DNA from: Desulfovibrio oxyclinae DSM 11498
GTDB taxonomy: Bacteria > Desulfobacterota > Desulfovibrionia > Desulfovibrionales > Desulfovibrionaceae
NCBI RefSeq assembly: GCF_000375485.1
Contig: NZ_AQXE01000005.1
Coordinates: 160,145-224,144, forward strand
DNA length: 64,000 nt
Direction: 5' to 3'
A model generated the notes under the pieces. The model was not told where the DNA came from and searched no databases. It was given only the letters and a program-made list of their open reading frames with translations. Below are positions 1 through 9,097 of this stretch, one piece after another. How positions within the stretch are numbered: the stretch's first letter is position 1; each line of letters starts with the position of its first letter. The translations under genes were made by a program, and so were the position numbers.

Positions 1-606
1 CGTAGAGGTTTCCATCCAGAGGTGATCGCGCCGCACATCGCCGTGTTGCTCGCCATGCTGGTGCAGAAACCCTATGGCCTCGCAGGCGTCGATGAACGTA
101 TTCAGCACCGGCCGCAGGTTGTTATGGAAATAGAAGGCGTGATCGCCGGGGAGCGCATCCACCACCTCGTCGAAGCGCTTGCCGCGGATGACCTCCAGCA
201 CGCGCACGAGGTTTCCTGCCTCGTCGCGGGCTGAAAAACCGTGCATGAACCGCGGGTCGTCGCGGACCAGATCGAGGATGCGTGCCTCCTTGGTGGCGCT
301 TCGGAAGCTGCGGATGCGCATGGAGCCGATCTGCTGCGTGAATTCCTCGTGAAAGACCAGCTTGAGGATGGCGGGTTCCTTGGTCTCCAGGCAGCGGCAG
401 CGTTTGACCCAGAACTTGAAGTCCTCGATGCCGAAGCGTCGTTCCGCCTCGTCGCGCAGGACCATGTAGTGCCGGTCGGCAAGACGGATCACGTCCCCGT
501 ATCCGATGGACGTGAAGTCGGTCGTGTCGGTGTAGAGCCGACCGATGCGCCGTCGCTCGATATGCGGCATGTGTTCGAGGACGAAATCCCTGAAATCCTG
601 TTCCAT
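1..606 (-). CDS. Protein-kinase-like protein, N-terminal 202 residues (cut by window edge)
   Basis: This is an open frame on the minus strand, starting with ATG at 606 behind an AGGAGG-type ribosome binding site and running off the left edge without a stop. The 202 visible residues look like a eukaryotic-type protein kinase fold. There is a candidate ATP-binding lysine in AILKLV (about residue 82). A catalytic-loop-like HGDVRRDHLW (about 188-197) is preceded by FLHQHGEQ, much as HxDxxxxN loops follow a helix. The usual asparagine is replaced by histidine, so it may bind a different substrate or be weakly active. The activation segment lies outside the window. The substrate is unknown. It is separated from the upstream AMMECR1 gene by a hairpin, so it is probably its own transcription unit. 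Confidence 0.7.
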   Translation of the reverse strand, partial: MEQDFRDFVLEHMPHIERRRIGRLYTDTTDFTSIGYGDVIRLADRHYMVLRDEAERRFGIEDFKFWVKRCRCLETKEPAILKLVFHEEFTQQIGSMRIRSFRSATKEARILDLVRDDPRFMHGFSARDEAGNLVRVLEVIRGKRFDEVVDALPGDHAFYFHNNLRPVLNTFIDACEAIGFLHQHGEQHGDVRRDHLWMETST

Positions 607-679
607 GCGTTCTTTCCCTCCTGATACGAGGGTACGCCGCCGGAAGGCACGGGGAATTATAATGAGGACGAAACAGGAA

Positions 680-719
680 CGACCCGGCGCCTCCGTCGGG
701 AAGGGGATGCGCCGGGTCG
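680..719 (-). terminator. Hairpin between AMMECR1 gene and kinase-like gene
   Basis: An 11-base inverted repeat (680-690 and 709-719, arms CGACCCGGCGC / GCGCCGGGTCG) lies just past the stop of the AMMECR1 gene. Read on the minus strand it is followed by a modest T-rich tract. It is a plausible terminator for the permease/AMMECR1 operon. Confidence 0.5.
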
Positions 720-745
720 ATGGGACTCGGAAAAGGGGGGAACGG

Positions 746-1300
746 CTAGAAGATTTCGGCCTCGAACCACAGGATGTTGGTGCCGACCTTGTTCCAGCAG
801 TCCTCGGGCAGCCCGGCCTTGCGGCAGGTGTTGGCGAGGAACTGGTACTTGTCCCAGCCCTGTTCCACGGCCACCTGCGGCAGCAGCAGACCGGTGTTCT
901 GGTTGCGCTGGATGATCAGCCCGTGGCGGCCCACTTCGATCTGTTCCGGCGAGCGGCAGTAGTTCAGCGGGCTGAGGATGGAGATTTCGATGTCCACCTT
1001 GTCGAACTCTTCGGCGCTCAGGGGCGGGAAGCGCGGATCGCTGAACGCGGCGGCGCGGGCCATGTCCCAGATGGTCTGGAAGATTTCGCCGCCGCCCTGA
1101 ACGTTGCCGATGCAGCCGCGCAGCTGGCCGTCGATCTTCAGGGTGACGAACGCGCCGAACTCCTTGCGCAGCTTGTGGGATTCCGGCTCGGCCGGGGCAG
1201 CGGATTCGTCGCCCTCAAGCTTGGCGCGGATGGATTGCCTGACGAGGTCCTTGAGGTAGGTTTTTTCCTCGTCGCTGAGCATGAAATGGAAATCGGACAT
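746..1300 (-). CDS. AMMECR1 domain protein
   Basis: This 184-residue protein is of the AMMECR1 family, conserved from bacteria to humans with no settled biochemical role; bacterial members are often linked to radical SAM / Memo systems. The signature LRGCIG is present (about residues 79-84), followed by the FSDPRFPPL segment typical of the family. The start is ATG at 1300, eight bases after GAGGAG. It overlaps the stop of the upstream permease gene by one base (TAATG), so the two are probably translationally coupled. No radical SAM or Memo partner is visible nearby. The family assignment is firm, the function is not. Confidence 0.85.
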   Translation of the reverse strand: MSDFHFMLSDEEKTYLKDLVRQSIRAKLEGDESAAPAEPESHKLRKEFGAFVTLKIDGQLRGCIGNVQGGGEIFQTIWDMARAAAFSDPRFPPLSAEEFDKVDIEISILSPLNYCRSPEQIEVGRHGLIIQRNQNTGLLLPQVAVEQGWDKYQFLANTCRKAGLPEDCWNKVGTNILWFEAEIF

Positions 1301-2577
1301 TATGTGTGCTCCTCGGTGGTTTGTTGCTTCTTGACGCGCGGCACGGCCGCGAGCAGGGCCAGACCGATCAGGAAAAGTCCCACGACAGAGGCCATCCCGG
1401 CCCGCTGGCTGTCGGCCGCGACGGTGATCCACCCCACAAGGAGCGGACCCAGAAAGGCCGTGACTTTTCCGGACAGGGCGAACAGCCCGAAAAACTGGTT
1501 TCGAAGATCGGCCGGTGCCGCGCGGGCCAGATAGGAGCGGCTCGACGCCTGCACCGGACCGACGAATATACCTACGGTCAGGCCGAAAATCCAGAAAAGC
1601 GTTTTATCAGTCACGATCAGGGTGCAAACGGCGGTGGCGGTGAGCGCCGTGAGGGAGACAATCAGCGTCCTGCGCGGCCCCACGTAGTCGTCGATCCATG
1701 CGAACCCGGCGGCGCCGAGGCCCGCGGTCACGTTCAGGCCGATGCCGAACAGGATGACCTCCGAGGTTTGCATCCCGAAGGTTCCGGCCGCATAGATGCC
1801 GCCGAAGGCGAACAGGGTGGTCAGTCCGTCGTTGTAGAACATGCGCGCCAGCAGGAACAGGCCAACGCCTTTGTATCGCCTTGCGTTGGCGAGCGACCCC
1901 TTCAGCTGCCGAAAGCCGTGCCCGACCGCCGAGCGCATGGTCTCTCCAGTGGCGAGCGTGTCCGGGGTACGCAGGAACATGGGCAGTGCGAACACGAGAT
2001 ACCAGCCAGCGGAGAAAAGCATGGCCGTTCGCACATGCAGGGCATCGTCGTGCGGCACGCTGAACAGGGCGCTGTCGTCGATGAGGCCGTAGAGCGCGGC
2101 CACGAGACAGATCAGTCCGCCAGCGTAGCCCATGGCCCAACCCCAGCCGGACCAACGGCCGAGCCGGTCTTCGGGAACCAGATCGGCCAGCATGGCGTTG
2201 TAGAATATCTGTGCGCCTTCGGACGCGGTCACGCCCACGAAGGCCAGCGTCACGGCAAAGAAGGCCCATGTCGGGTCGGGTCTGACGAACCACAGCAGGG
2301 CTGTGGCAGCGATGCATACGGCGGTAAGAACCCCCACCCAGGGCTTGCGGCGGCCGGTGTGGTCGGCGATGGCCCCGACCACCGGTCCGGACAGCCCGAC
2401 GCAAAGGCCGGCCAGCGCCATGGCGTTGCCCCACATGGCGGTCCCGGCAGCCTTGTCGGCAGCGACGGCGGAAGTGAAATAGGCAGCGAACACGAAGGTC
2501 TGCACCAGCGTATTGAAGCCGGCGTTCGCCCAGTCGTAGAAGGCCCATGCCCAGACTCCGTGCGGTTTTTTGCTCAA
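1300..2577 (-). CDS. MFS permease of the Atg22/UMF1 type
   Basis: This 425-residue polytopic membrane protein has about twelve hydrophobic segments. The N-terminal AWAFYDWANAGFNT motif is typical of the UMF1/Atg22 branch of the major facilitator superfamily. Vacuolar Atg22 exports amino acids; bacterial members have unknown substrates. The start is TTG at 2577, supported by a GGAG eight bases upstream. No ATG gives a complete first helix. It is the first gene of a two-gene operon with the AMMECR1 protein and diverges from cbiET across about 95 bases. A conserved GPVVGAIADHTGRRKPW loop between helices 2 and 3 supports the MFS call. Confidence 0.85.
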   Translation of the reverse strand: MSKKPHGVWAWAFYDWANAGFNTLVQTFVFAAYFTSAVAADKAAGTAMWGNAMALAGLCVGLSGPVVGAIADHTGRRKPWVGVLTAVCIAATALLWFVRPDPTWAFFAVTLAFVGVTASEGAQIFYNAMLADLVPEDRLGRWSGWGWAMGYAGGLICLVAALYGLIDDSALFSVPHDDALHVRTAMLFSAGWYLVFALPMFLRTPDTLATGETMRSAVGHGFRQLKGSLANARRYKGVGLFLLARMFYNDGLTTLFAFGGIYAAGTFGMQTSEVILFGIGLNVTAGLGAAGFAWIDDYVGPRRTLIVSLTALTATAVCTLIVTDKTLFWIFGLTVGIFVGPVQASSRSYLARAAPADLRNQFFGLFALSGKVTAFLGPLLVGWITVAADSQRAGMASVVGLFLIGLALLAAVPRVKKQQTTEEHT

Positions 2578-2672
2578 ATCGTCACTCCGTGGACCTTACC
2601 GTGCAGCCGGGAAGACCAAAAGGCAAGTAAACTGTCCTTTTCACCGGCCTTCGCTTGCGTTACAACGCAGCC

Positions 2673-3914
2673 ATGAAAACGACAGAACCCGTTTGCGTGC
2701 TGGGCATGAATCCCGGCTCGCTCGATATACCCGATAACTGTTCCCATTTGCTTGAGAATGCAACGCTTCTGGCCGGCGGCAGTCGCCTTCTGGACGCCGT
2801 GGGGCGCGAAGTGGCCCCGGATGCGGACAGGCTGCCCCTGTCCTCGCCGCTGGACCGCTGCGTCAGGCGAATCCGCAAAGAGATGGACGGCGGAGGCCGG
2901 GCGGTGGTGCTGGCCGACGGCGACCCGCTCTTTTTCGGCATCGGCAACCTGCTTTCGCGTGAGCTGGGCCGTGAAAGACTCAAGGTGCTCCCGGCGGTGA
3001 GCACGCTGCAACTGGCGGCATCGCGGCTCGGGGTTTCTTGGGAGCGGACGGTTTCCATTTCCCTGCATGGGCGAAGCGACTATACGCCGCTGTTCGCCGC
3101 GCTGGTCCGGGCGGACACCATTGCGATCTTCACCGATGAAGAAAACGACCCTTCCGCCGTGGCCCGCGCCATGCTGGAGCGAGGCGCGGACGGGTTCACC
3201 ATGACCGTGCTGGAACGCCTCGGCACCGAGGGTGAGCAGGTCCGCCGCGTGGGTCTTGAGGACACGTGGGGCATGGGGTTCGACCCCCTGAACCTCGTCT
3301 TTCTGGAGCGGGAGTATCCACCGGAAGTGCCCTTGCGCCTCGGGGTGCCGGATCATTTCTATTTTCATCAGCGCGGGCTGATCACCAAGCTGCCGGTGCG
3401 CGCCACCGGGCTGGCCCTCCTGGCCATCGCCCCGGGAGCTACGGTCTGGGACCTCGGCTCGGGATGCGGTTCCGTGGCCATCGAGGCCTCGCATCTGGCC
3501 GTGGATGGCCGTGTGGTGGCAGTGGAGCGCGACCGTACCCGCGCCGCCATGATCCGTGAGAATCAGCGGCGCATGGGCGCGTGGCTGGTGGAGGTGGTGA
3601 CAGGCGGCCTGCCGGGGTGCCTCAAGAGGCTGCCCGATCCTGACCGGGTGTTCATCGGCGGCGGGCTCGGCGGCGAATCCAACAAGGAGTCCGACCTGCT
3701 GGAAGCCGTGGCCGAGCGACTGCGTCCCGGCGGCAGGCTGGTGGCGCACTGCATCCTGCTGGATACGCTGCACCGGACGCAGGCCTTCTTCAAGGAGCGC
3801 GGCTGGCTGTTCGGAGTGACCCAGCTTCAGGCCAACGAAGCCGACCAGCTCGCGGGCGACCTGCGTTTCCGTGCCGCCAACCCCGTGTTCATCCTGTGGG
3901 CCGAGAAGCCCTGA
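2673..3914 (+). CDS. cbiET: Bifunctional cobalt-precorrin C5/C15 methyltransferase, decarboxylating (CbiE-CbiT / CobL)
   Basis: This 413-residue fusion belongs to corrin ring synthesis. Residues about 1-200 resemble the CbiE tetrapyrrole methylase fold ([12 protein letters not shown]). Residues about 210-410 are a class I SAM-dependent CbiT domain with the [14 protein letters not shown] binding loop. Together they would methylate C5 and C15 of precorrin-6B and remove the acetate side chain. The ATG at 2673 is chosen because the family begins close to it; a TTG at 2655 in frame is possible. cbiG and cbiH lie about 10 kb downstream on the same strand. No cobalamin riboswitch could be discerned in the short leader. 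Confidence 0.9.
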   Translation: MKTTEPVCVLGMNPGSLDIPDNCSHLLENATLLAGGSRLLDAVGREVAPDADRLPLSSPLDRCVRRIRKEMDGGGRAVVLADGDPLFFGIGNLLSRELGRERLKVLPAVSTLQLAASRLGVSWERTVSISLHGRSDYTPLFAALVRADTIAIFTDEENDPSAVARAMLERGADGFTMTVLERLGTEGEQVRRVGLEDTWGMGFDPLNLVFLEREYPPEVPLRLGVPDHFYFHQRGLITKLPVRATGLALLAIAPGATVWDLGSGCGSVAIEASHLAVDGRVVAVERDRTRAAMIRENQRRMGAWLVEVVTGGLPGCLKRLPDPDRVFIGGGLGGESNKESDLLEAVAERLRPGGRLVAHCILLDTLHRTQAFFKERGWLFGVTQLQANEADQLAGDLRFRAANPVFILWAEKP

Positions 3915-3997
3915 GGGGATGTTTTCTTTCGGGAACGCCCGTGCTATCGAGGCCTTTCCCGCATCGGCGGAGAATCCCAAAGACAGGAGAAACAGCC

Positions 3998-4456
3998 ATG
4001 TCCGGCAGAATGCCATGGCCCGATTATTTCATGAAGATCGCCCATTTGGTGGCCCAGCGTTCCACGTGCACCCGTCGCGCCGTGGGCGCGGTGGCGGTCA
4101 TCGACAAGCGCGTGGTGGCCACCGGCTACAACGGCGTGCCCACCAAGGTGCCGCACTGCGGCGAGGTAGGGTGCATCCGTGAACGCATGGAGATCCCCTC
4201 CGGTCAGCGGCACGAGCTGTGCCGCGGGCTGCACGCGGAGCAGAACGTCATCATTCAGGCCGCCTCCTACGGGCTTTCCCTGAAAGGGTGCGACATCTAC
4301 TGCACCACCCAGCCGTGCCTGATCTGCACCAAAATGCTCATCAACTGCGGCGCGCATAACATCTATTATGCGGAACATTACCCCGACGAACTGGCCGAGG
4401 CCATGTTGGCCGAAGCGGGAGTGAACCATGAGCTGCTGTCCGGCGAATACTGCTAG
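3998..4456 (+). CDS. dCMP deaminase family protein
   Basis: This 152-residue zinc-dependent deaminase of the cytidine/deoxycytidylate family would convert dCMP to dUMP for thymidylate synthesis. The zinc site is clear: HAEQNVI provides the histidine and catalytic glutamate (about residues 77-83) and [11 protein letters not shown] provides the two cysteines. An extra cysteine/histidine-rich stretch near residues 51-72 is typical of the family's second zinc. The start at 3998 follows AGGAG. It overlaps ribD by 29 bases in another frame, so the two deaminase-fold genes are co-transcribed. ComEB-like annotation is an alternative name. Confidence 0.88.
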   Translation: MSGRMPWPDYFMKIAHLVAQRSTCTRRAVGAVAVIDKRVVATGYNGVPTKVPHCGEVGCIRERMEIPSGQRHELCRGLHAEQNVIIQAASYGLSLKGCDIYCTTQPCLICTKMLINCGAHNIYYAEHYPDELAEAMLAEAGVNHELLSGEYC

Positions 4457-5579
4457 GGAAGGCTTCATGGCCCGCGCGGTGGAGCTGGCCCGCAAGGGCC
4501 GGGGACCTGCCGCGCCGAATCCCTGTGTGGGCGCGGTGCTCGTGCACGGCGAACGCATCGTGGCCGAAGGCTGGCACACCCGCGCCGGCGAGCCGCACGC
4601 GGAGCGCGAATGTCTGGCCGATGCCCGTGAAAAGGGCGTCTTCGACCGCCATCCCGCTTCCGAGTGCACCATGTACGTGACGCTGGAGCCGTGCAATCAT
4701 CACGGCCGCACGCCGCCGTGCACCGAGGCGATCATCGAGGCCGGACTCGGCGAAGTGGTTATCGGTTTTCGGGATCCCAACCCTCTCGCCGCAGGGGGCA
4801 TGGAGCGGCTGGCGGAAAACGGCATCACCGTGAGTCACGGCGTTCTGGAAGATGAGTGCCGCGACTTGGTAGCGGACTTTCTGCTCTGGCAGAAAGCGGA
4901 CCGCACCTACAACATCCTCAAGCTCGCGGCCACGCTCGACGGCCGCATCGCCGCGGCCGACGGCACGCCCGAGGCCGTGTCCTGTCCCGCGTCCTTCGAC
5001 TGCGTTCAGGACATCCGCTCCTTCGTGGGCGCGGTGGTGGTGGGCGGCGAAACCTTCCGCAACGATGATCCGTCCCTGACCTGCCGCTGCGCCGGTCTGC
5101 CGGAGGAATTCGAGCAGCCCCTTGCCGTGGTCGTCACCTCCAGCCTCCCCGCTCCCGACGCGGAGCGCAAGCTGCTGCGCTTCCGTCCGCACCAGACCGT
5201 CATCTGGACCGGACAGGCCCAGGCCGCTTCCGATGTGGCCGCTGCGCTCCGGGAAAAGGGCGTCCGGGTCATCGGTCTGCCCGCTGACGACACCGGCCTG
5301 CTGCTGGAAGAAGGCTTCCGCTGGCTCAGAAAGGAATGCGGCTGCTACTATTCCATGGTGGAAGGCGGCGGAAGACTTGCCATGACGCTGGTCCTGCAAG
5401 GGCTGGCCGATGAGATGGACTATTTCCTCGCCCCCCGCGTCCTCGGCGACATGACTGCGCGGTCCGCCTTTTCCGGCAGGATCGGGATGCGCATGGCCGA
5501 CGCCGTGGATTTCCGCATCGCCCGCATCCGGCACGTTGGACGCGATCTGCGGCTGACGCTTCTGCCGGACCGGGACTGA
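4428..5579 (+). CDS. ribD: Riboflavin biosynthesis protein RibD (deaminase/reductase)
   Basis: This 383-residue bifunctional enzyme carries out steps two and three of riboflavin synthesis: deamination of the diamino-pyrimidinone phosphoribosyl intermediate and NADPH-dependent reduction of the ribose. The N-terminal deaminase domain (about 10-150) has [13 protein letters not shown] and [12 protein letters not shown] zinc motifs. The C-terminal reductase domain (about 155-380) has [11 protein letters not shown]. The start at 4428 lies inside the dCMP deaminase gene; a second ATG at 4467 would remove the first 13 residues. ribE follows about 0.9 kb downstream with one unrelated gene between. Confidence 0.93.
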   Translation: MSCCPANTAREGFMARAVELARKGRGPAAPNPCVGAVLVHGERIVAEGWHTRAGEPHAERECLADAREKGVFDRHPASECTMYVTLEPCNHHGRTPPCTEAIIEAGLGEVVIGFRDPNPLAAGGMERLAENGITVSHGVLEDECRDLVADFLLWQKADRTYNILKLAATLDGRIAAADGTPEAVSCPASFDCVQDIRSFVGAVVVGGETFRNDDPSLTCRCAGLPEEFEQPLAVVVTSSLPAPDAERKLLRFRPHQTVIWTGQAQAASDVAAALREKGVRVIGLPADDTGLLLEEGFRWLRKECGCYYSMVEGGGRLAMTLVLQGLADEMDYFLAPRVLGDMTARSAFSGRIGMRMADAVDFRIARIRHVGRDLRLTLLPDRD

Positions 5580-5676
5580 TCATTCGAGTTTCGCAAGGGA
5601 AAAGCGATTCGTTTTCGTTTTCAAAAGTATCGACTTGTCTGTTGCGGCCCGTCGGTTGCTGTGCTACTTCGCCCCG

Positions 5677-6396
5677 ATGAAGAAGGGACTTTCTTGTATA
5701 GCACTTTTGATAGCAATAATCATTTCTCCTGTGCGGGCTTCGGAACTGCCTCAGGCGTCCGGCCCGGCTGGTCTCGAATATTACTCCGAGAATCTGCCTC
5801 CTTACAATTATTTGGATGCCGGTGTCGTGCAGGGACGCTCCATGGACCTGCTGCGGCGGGCGTGGAAACGTCTGGGAGTGCCTGAAGGGAGGGTTAACAT
5901 CCTGCCCTGGGCACGCGCCATGGATTCGGCAATGACCGATCCGCGCGGCGTGCTCTTCAGTACGGCCCGCCTCCCTTCGCGAGAGGATATGTTCAAGTGG
6001 GCCTGCCCGTTTCCGAGCGAGCCGCTGGTGATGGTGGGGCGGCGTGACTCCATCCCGGCATCCGAGCTGTGCCTTGACGGCTACCCCGTGCGCGTTGGCG
6101 TGGTGCGAGGCGGTGCGGCCTATGAGATCGTGAAAAACCAGTGCGGCGACAAGCTGATTCCCGAGGTTGCCAACTCCGCCGAGCATAACATGCGAAAACT
6201 CCTTGAAAAGCGGCTGGACTATATCGTGGTCACGGAGCGCTATCTGATGAGCGCGAAAGGCCGTCATGCCGCCGATGAGCTTGTCACCATCCGTCAGCTT
6301 GGAGAAATCAGCATGTGCATGGCCTTCAACAAGGCTGTTCCGGATCAGGTGGTGGAGAGCTTCCGCCGCGCCTTCGACGACATCTCCCGCAACTAG
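5677..6396 (+). CDS. Periplasmic solute-binding protein, family 3 type
   Basis: This 239-residue exported protein has a signal peptide: two lysines, a hydrophobic stretch and a cleavage-like site near residue 21 (PVRA). The mature part resembles the amino-acid-binding family 3 fold (YYSENLPPYNY near the start, and a later RVGVVRGGAAYEIV segment between lobes). No permease or ATPase gene is adjacent, so it is an orphan binding protein. It may serve a distant transporter or act as a sensor. The ATG at 5677 gives the best signal peptide; an upstream start at 5635 would bury it. It sits between ribD and ribE, but nothing in its sequence links it to flavins. Confidence 0.75.
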   Translation: MKKGLSCIALLIAIIISPVRASELPQASGPAGLEYYSENLPPYNYLDAGVVQGRSMDLLRRAWKRLGVPEGRVNILPWARAMDSAMTDPRGVLFSTARLPSREDMFKWACPFPSEPLVMVGRRDSIPASELCLDGYPVRVGVVRGGAAYEIVKNQCGDKLIPEVANSAEHNMRKLLEKRLDYIVVTERYLMSAKGRHAADELVTIRQLGEISMCMAFNKAVPDQVVESFRRAFDDISRN

Positions 6397-6470
6397 CATC
6401 CGCTCCGGCGTTTACACCCCGGCACTCTCCTGCTATCTGATCATCCACGCAACCAAGTGGAGGATGCACC

Positions 6471-7130
6471 ATGTTCACCGGACTCGTACAGGGAACCGGC
6501 GCCATCGAGAGCGCCGAAAATCGCGGCGCGGAGACCCGTTTCCGCATCAGGGCCAACTACGCCCTTGATGATATCGTCCTCGGGGAATCCATTGCGGTCA
6601 ACGGCGTCTGCCTGACCGTGGAGACCTTTGGCGAACGCTGGTTCACGGCCTACGCCAGCCGCGAGACCATCTCGGTCACGAGCCTCGGCGAGCTGCGCAC
6701 CGGCTCCACCGTGAATCTGGAACGCGCGCTGGCCATGGGCGATCGCCTTGGCGGGCACATCGTCAGCGGGCACGTGGACTGCATCGCGGAGGTGGCCGAG
6801 GTCCGTCCCGCCGGTGAATCGAAGATCTATCGCCTGAGCTTTCCCGCGGAGCACGGCCGGTACGTCATCGGCAAGGGCTCGGTGGCGCTGGACGGCATCA
6901 GCCTGACAGTCAACGGGTGCGGCCCCGACTGGCTTGAGGTGAACATCATTCCGGAAACGCAGGGTGCCACCACCATCAAGGGCTGGACCCCGGGCCGCAA
7001 AGTGAACATGGAGACCGATGTCATCGGCAAGTACGTGGAGCGCATGGTGGCCCCATGGACCGGCGGCGCATCGCAGGACGCGCCAAAGTCTTCCATCACC
7101 GAAGATTTTCTGAGAAAGCACGGATTCTAG
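6471..7130 (+). CDS. ribE: Riboflavin synthase alpha subunit
   Basis: This 219-residue enzyme dismutates two 6,7-dimethyl-8-ribityllumazine molecules into riboflavin and the pyrimidinedione. It shows the two tandem lumazine-binding repeats of the family. The first begins with MFTGLVQGTG and the second near residue 98 with HIVSGHVDCIA. A GGAGG precedes the ATG at 6471. The length matches the family. lumazine synthase and ribBA are not in the window. A terminator-like hairpin follows at 7156. Confidence 0.95.
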   Translation: MFTGLVQGTGAIESAENRGAETRFRIRANYALDDIVLGESIAVNGVCLTVETFGERWFTAYASRETISVTSLGELRTGSTVNLERALAMGDRLGGHIVSGHVDCIAEVAEVRPAGESKIYRLSFPAEHGRYVIGKGSVALDGISLTVNGCGPDWLEVNIIPETQGATTIKGWTPGRKVNMETDVIGKYVERMVAPWTGGASQDAPKSSITEDFLRKHGF

Positions 7131-7155
7131 TCCGTGCCGGACAAAACGAATATTA

Positions 7156-7194
7156 CCCCTGTCAGCCCGCCCGGGCCGTCAGGGGTTTTCTTTT
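7156..7194 (+). terminator. Terminator after riboflavin synthase
   Basis: An inverted repeat CCCCTG (7156-7161) / CAGGGG (7180-7185) with additional inner pairing is followed by TTTTCTTTT. It closes the rib segment just before the next start codon. Confidence 0.65.
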
Positions 7195-7204
7195 GGAGAA
7201 CGCA

Positions 7205-7750
7205 ATGAACGCACTCCTCGTCGTGGACATGCAACGGGACCTGTTTCGCGATGCCGATGCTCGGCATGATGCGCAGGGCGTGGTGAGCCGTATCGAAACG
7301 CTGTGCAGGGCGATGCGCGCCACAGGCGCAACGGTTGTATTCGTGCGTCATGCGGGTGTGGACGGGTGGCTGGAGCCCGGGACCGAAGGCTGGGAGATTC
7401 TGCCGGAGCTGCCGCTTTCCGAGCTGGACCTGCCGGTGGAAAAGATATCCTGCGACTCGTTCTGCCGTACGCCGCTGGAAGCCATGCTGCGCGAGCGCGG
7501 CGTGGAGCATCTTTATGTGGTCGGCTGCTGTACCGATTACTGCATCGACGCCACGGTTCGGGCTGCGGCGAGCCTCGGTTTTCGGCTGACCGTCCCTTCG
7601 GACTGTCACACCACCGGCGACAAGCCCGTGCTGGATGCGGCCACGGTCGTCAGGCATCACAACCACGTCTGGGCGACCATGATCACCCCCGAGCAGCCCG
7701 TGCGCGTCATGCCGCTTGCCGACTGCCTGAAGGAGCTCGGGAACGGTTGA
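7205..7750 (+). CDS. Isochorismatase-family cysteine hydrolase
   Basis: This 181-residue protein belongs to the isochorismatase-like hydrolase family (nicotinamidases, ureidoacrylate and other amidohydrolases). The opening LLVVDMQRDLF gives the catalytic aspartate. The VVGCCTDYCIDATVRAA region gives the catalytic cysteine and the usual following helix. A lysine in VEKISCDSF is the likely third catalytic residue. The true substrate cannot be read from sequence; nicotinamide is possible. The start is ATG at 7205 after TTGGAGA. Confidence 0.85.
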   Translation: MNALLVVDMQRDLFRDADARHDAQGVVSRIETLCRAMRATGATVVFVRHAGVDGWLEPGTEGWEILPELPLSELDLPVEKISCDSFCRTPLEAMLRERGVEHLYVVGCCTDYCIDATVRAAASLGFRLTVPSDCHTTGDKPVLDAATVVRHHNHVWATMITPEQPVRVMPLADCLKELGNG

Positions 7751-7802
7751 CCCATTTCGTCGTTTTCGTGCTAATGAAGGAAAGAAAAAAAGGAGCCGAT
7801 CC

Positions 7803-8132
7803 ATGGAGACGCTGTTTCAACTGGCCGTTCTTGTCCTGATCATCGCCGGGAGTTGGAAGACCTACCAGAAAGCCGGTGAGCCGGGCTGGGCGGTGCTGAT
7901 TCCGTTCTACAACCTCTGGGTGCTGCTTCGCATCGTGGACAGGCCCGGATGGTGGTTCATCATGTTCCTGATCCCGCTGGTGAATCTGGTCTTCATGCTG
8001 CTGACCTTCATCGACCTTTCGCGACGGTTCGGGATGCCCGCCGTGTTCAGCGTGGGGCTGTTTCTGCTGCCCTTCGTGTTCTGGCCCATACTCGGTTTCG
8101 GCAACAGCCGCTACAACTCGCTGGCAATGTAG
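7803..8132 (+). CDS. Small integral membrane protein, DUF5684-like
   Basis: This 109-residue protein is nearly all membrane-embedded, with three hydrophobic segments separated by short loops. The loop KTYQKAGEPGWAVLIPFYN and the later GWWFIMFLIPLVN are typical of the DUF5684 family, sometimes annotated as signal-peptidase-related. No catalytic residues are evident. It lies between the hydrolase and gnd on the same strand and may share their transcript. Function is unknown. Confidence 0.75.
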   Translation: METLFQLAVLVLIIAGSWKTYQKAGEPGWAVLIPFYNLWVLLRIVDRPGWWFIMFLIPLVNLVFMLLTFIDLSRRFGMPAVFSVGLFLLPFVFWPILGFGNSRYNSLAM

Positions 8133-8182
8133 CCAGCCGCCGGAGCGGAACTCCGGCTCGATTGCATAAAAGGAGCAACGCC

Positions 8183-9097
8183 ATGCGTCTTGGAATGGTG
8201 GGACTAGGAAAGATGGGCATGAACATGGCCCGGCGGCTGATGCTTTCCGGCCATGAAGTCGTCGGCCACAACCGCAGCCCGGCCAAGGTGGAGCGGCTCG
8301 TTCATGAGGGCGGCGAAAGTGCCTACTCCCTTGAAGAGCTGGTGGAAAAGCTGGAGTCGCCGCGCACCGTCTGGCTCATGCTGCCAGCCGGGGCCGCCAC
8401 CATTCAGGCCGCGCATCGCTTCGAAAGTCTGCTGGAGCCGGGTGACGTGCTCATCGACGGCAGCAACTCCTTCTACAAGGACGCGGTGCGCCGAGCGTGG
8501 GAATGCTCCAAGAAGGGCCTGCATTGCCTCGACGTGGGTGTTTCCGGCGGTGTCTGGGGGCTGGAGAACGGCTACTGTCTCATGATCGGCGGCAATCGCG
8601 AACAGTTCGAGCGCGTGGAGCCCGTCTTCAAGTCACTGGCCCAGCCCGAAGGGTACATGCACTGCGGCGGCCCCGGAGCCGGGCATTTCGTCAAGATGGT
8701 CCACAACGGCATCGAATACGGCCTGATGCAGGCCTATGCCGAGGGATTCGCCATGCTGGAAGACTCCCGCTACGGCCCGGAACTGGATTATTCGGCCCTG
8801 TCGCACCTGTGGAATCGCGGCAGCGTCATCCGTTCGTGGTTGCTTGAACTGGCGGAAAAGGCCTTTGCAGACTCCGGACGGCTGGAAGATGTCAAGGGAT
8901 GGGTCGAGGATTCCGGCGAGGGGCGCTGGACCGTGCAGCAGGCAGTGGAGAGCGGCACGCCGATTCCAGTGCTTTCGCTGGCCCTGATGGAACGCTTCAG
9001 CTCCCGGCGCGAGAACGACTTTCGCAACCGCATCCTTGCCGCCCTGCGACGCGAATTCGGCGGTCACGCCGTGAAAAAGGAGGGGGGCGATGCATGA
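8183..9097 (+). CDS. gnd: 6-phosphogluconate dehydrogenase, decarboxylating (short form)
   Basis: This 304-residue enzyme oxidises 6-phosphogluconate to ribulose 5-phosphate and CO2. The dinucleotide loop [15 protein letters not shown] begins at residue 4. The substrate-binding region [15 protein letters not shown] and the catalytic [19 protein letters not shown] segment are intact. It is the short, usually NAD-preferring class rather than the ~470-residue E. coli form. The start at 8183 follows AAGGAG. Its end overlaps the start of zwf by eight bases, and pgl follows, making a compact oxidative pentose phosphate operon. Confidence 0.93.
   Translation: MRLGMVGLGKMGMNMARRLMLSGHEVVGHNRSPAKVERLVHEGGESAYSLEELVEKLESPRTVWLMLPAGAATIQAAHRFESLLEPGDVLIDGSNSFYKDAVRRAWECSKKGLHCLDVGVSGGVWGLENGYCLMIGGNREQFERVEPVFKSLAQPEGYMHCGGPGAGHFVKMVHNGIEYGLMQAYAEGFAMLEDSRYGPELDYSALSHLWNRGSVIRSWLLELAEKAFADSGRLEDVKGWVEDSGEGRWTVQQAVESGTPIPVLSLALMERFSSRRENDFRNRILAALRREFGGHAVKKEGGDA

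Noticed and set aside
5580..6470. FMN or cobalamin riboswitch expected near rib or cbi genes
   Set aside because: No leader long enough or with recognisable conserved boxes was found before cbiET, ribD, ribE or cbiG.
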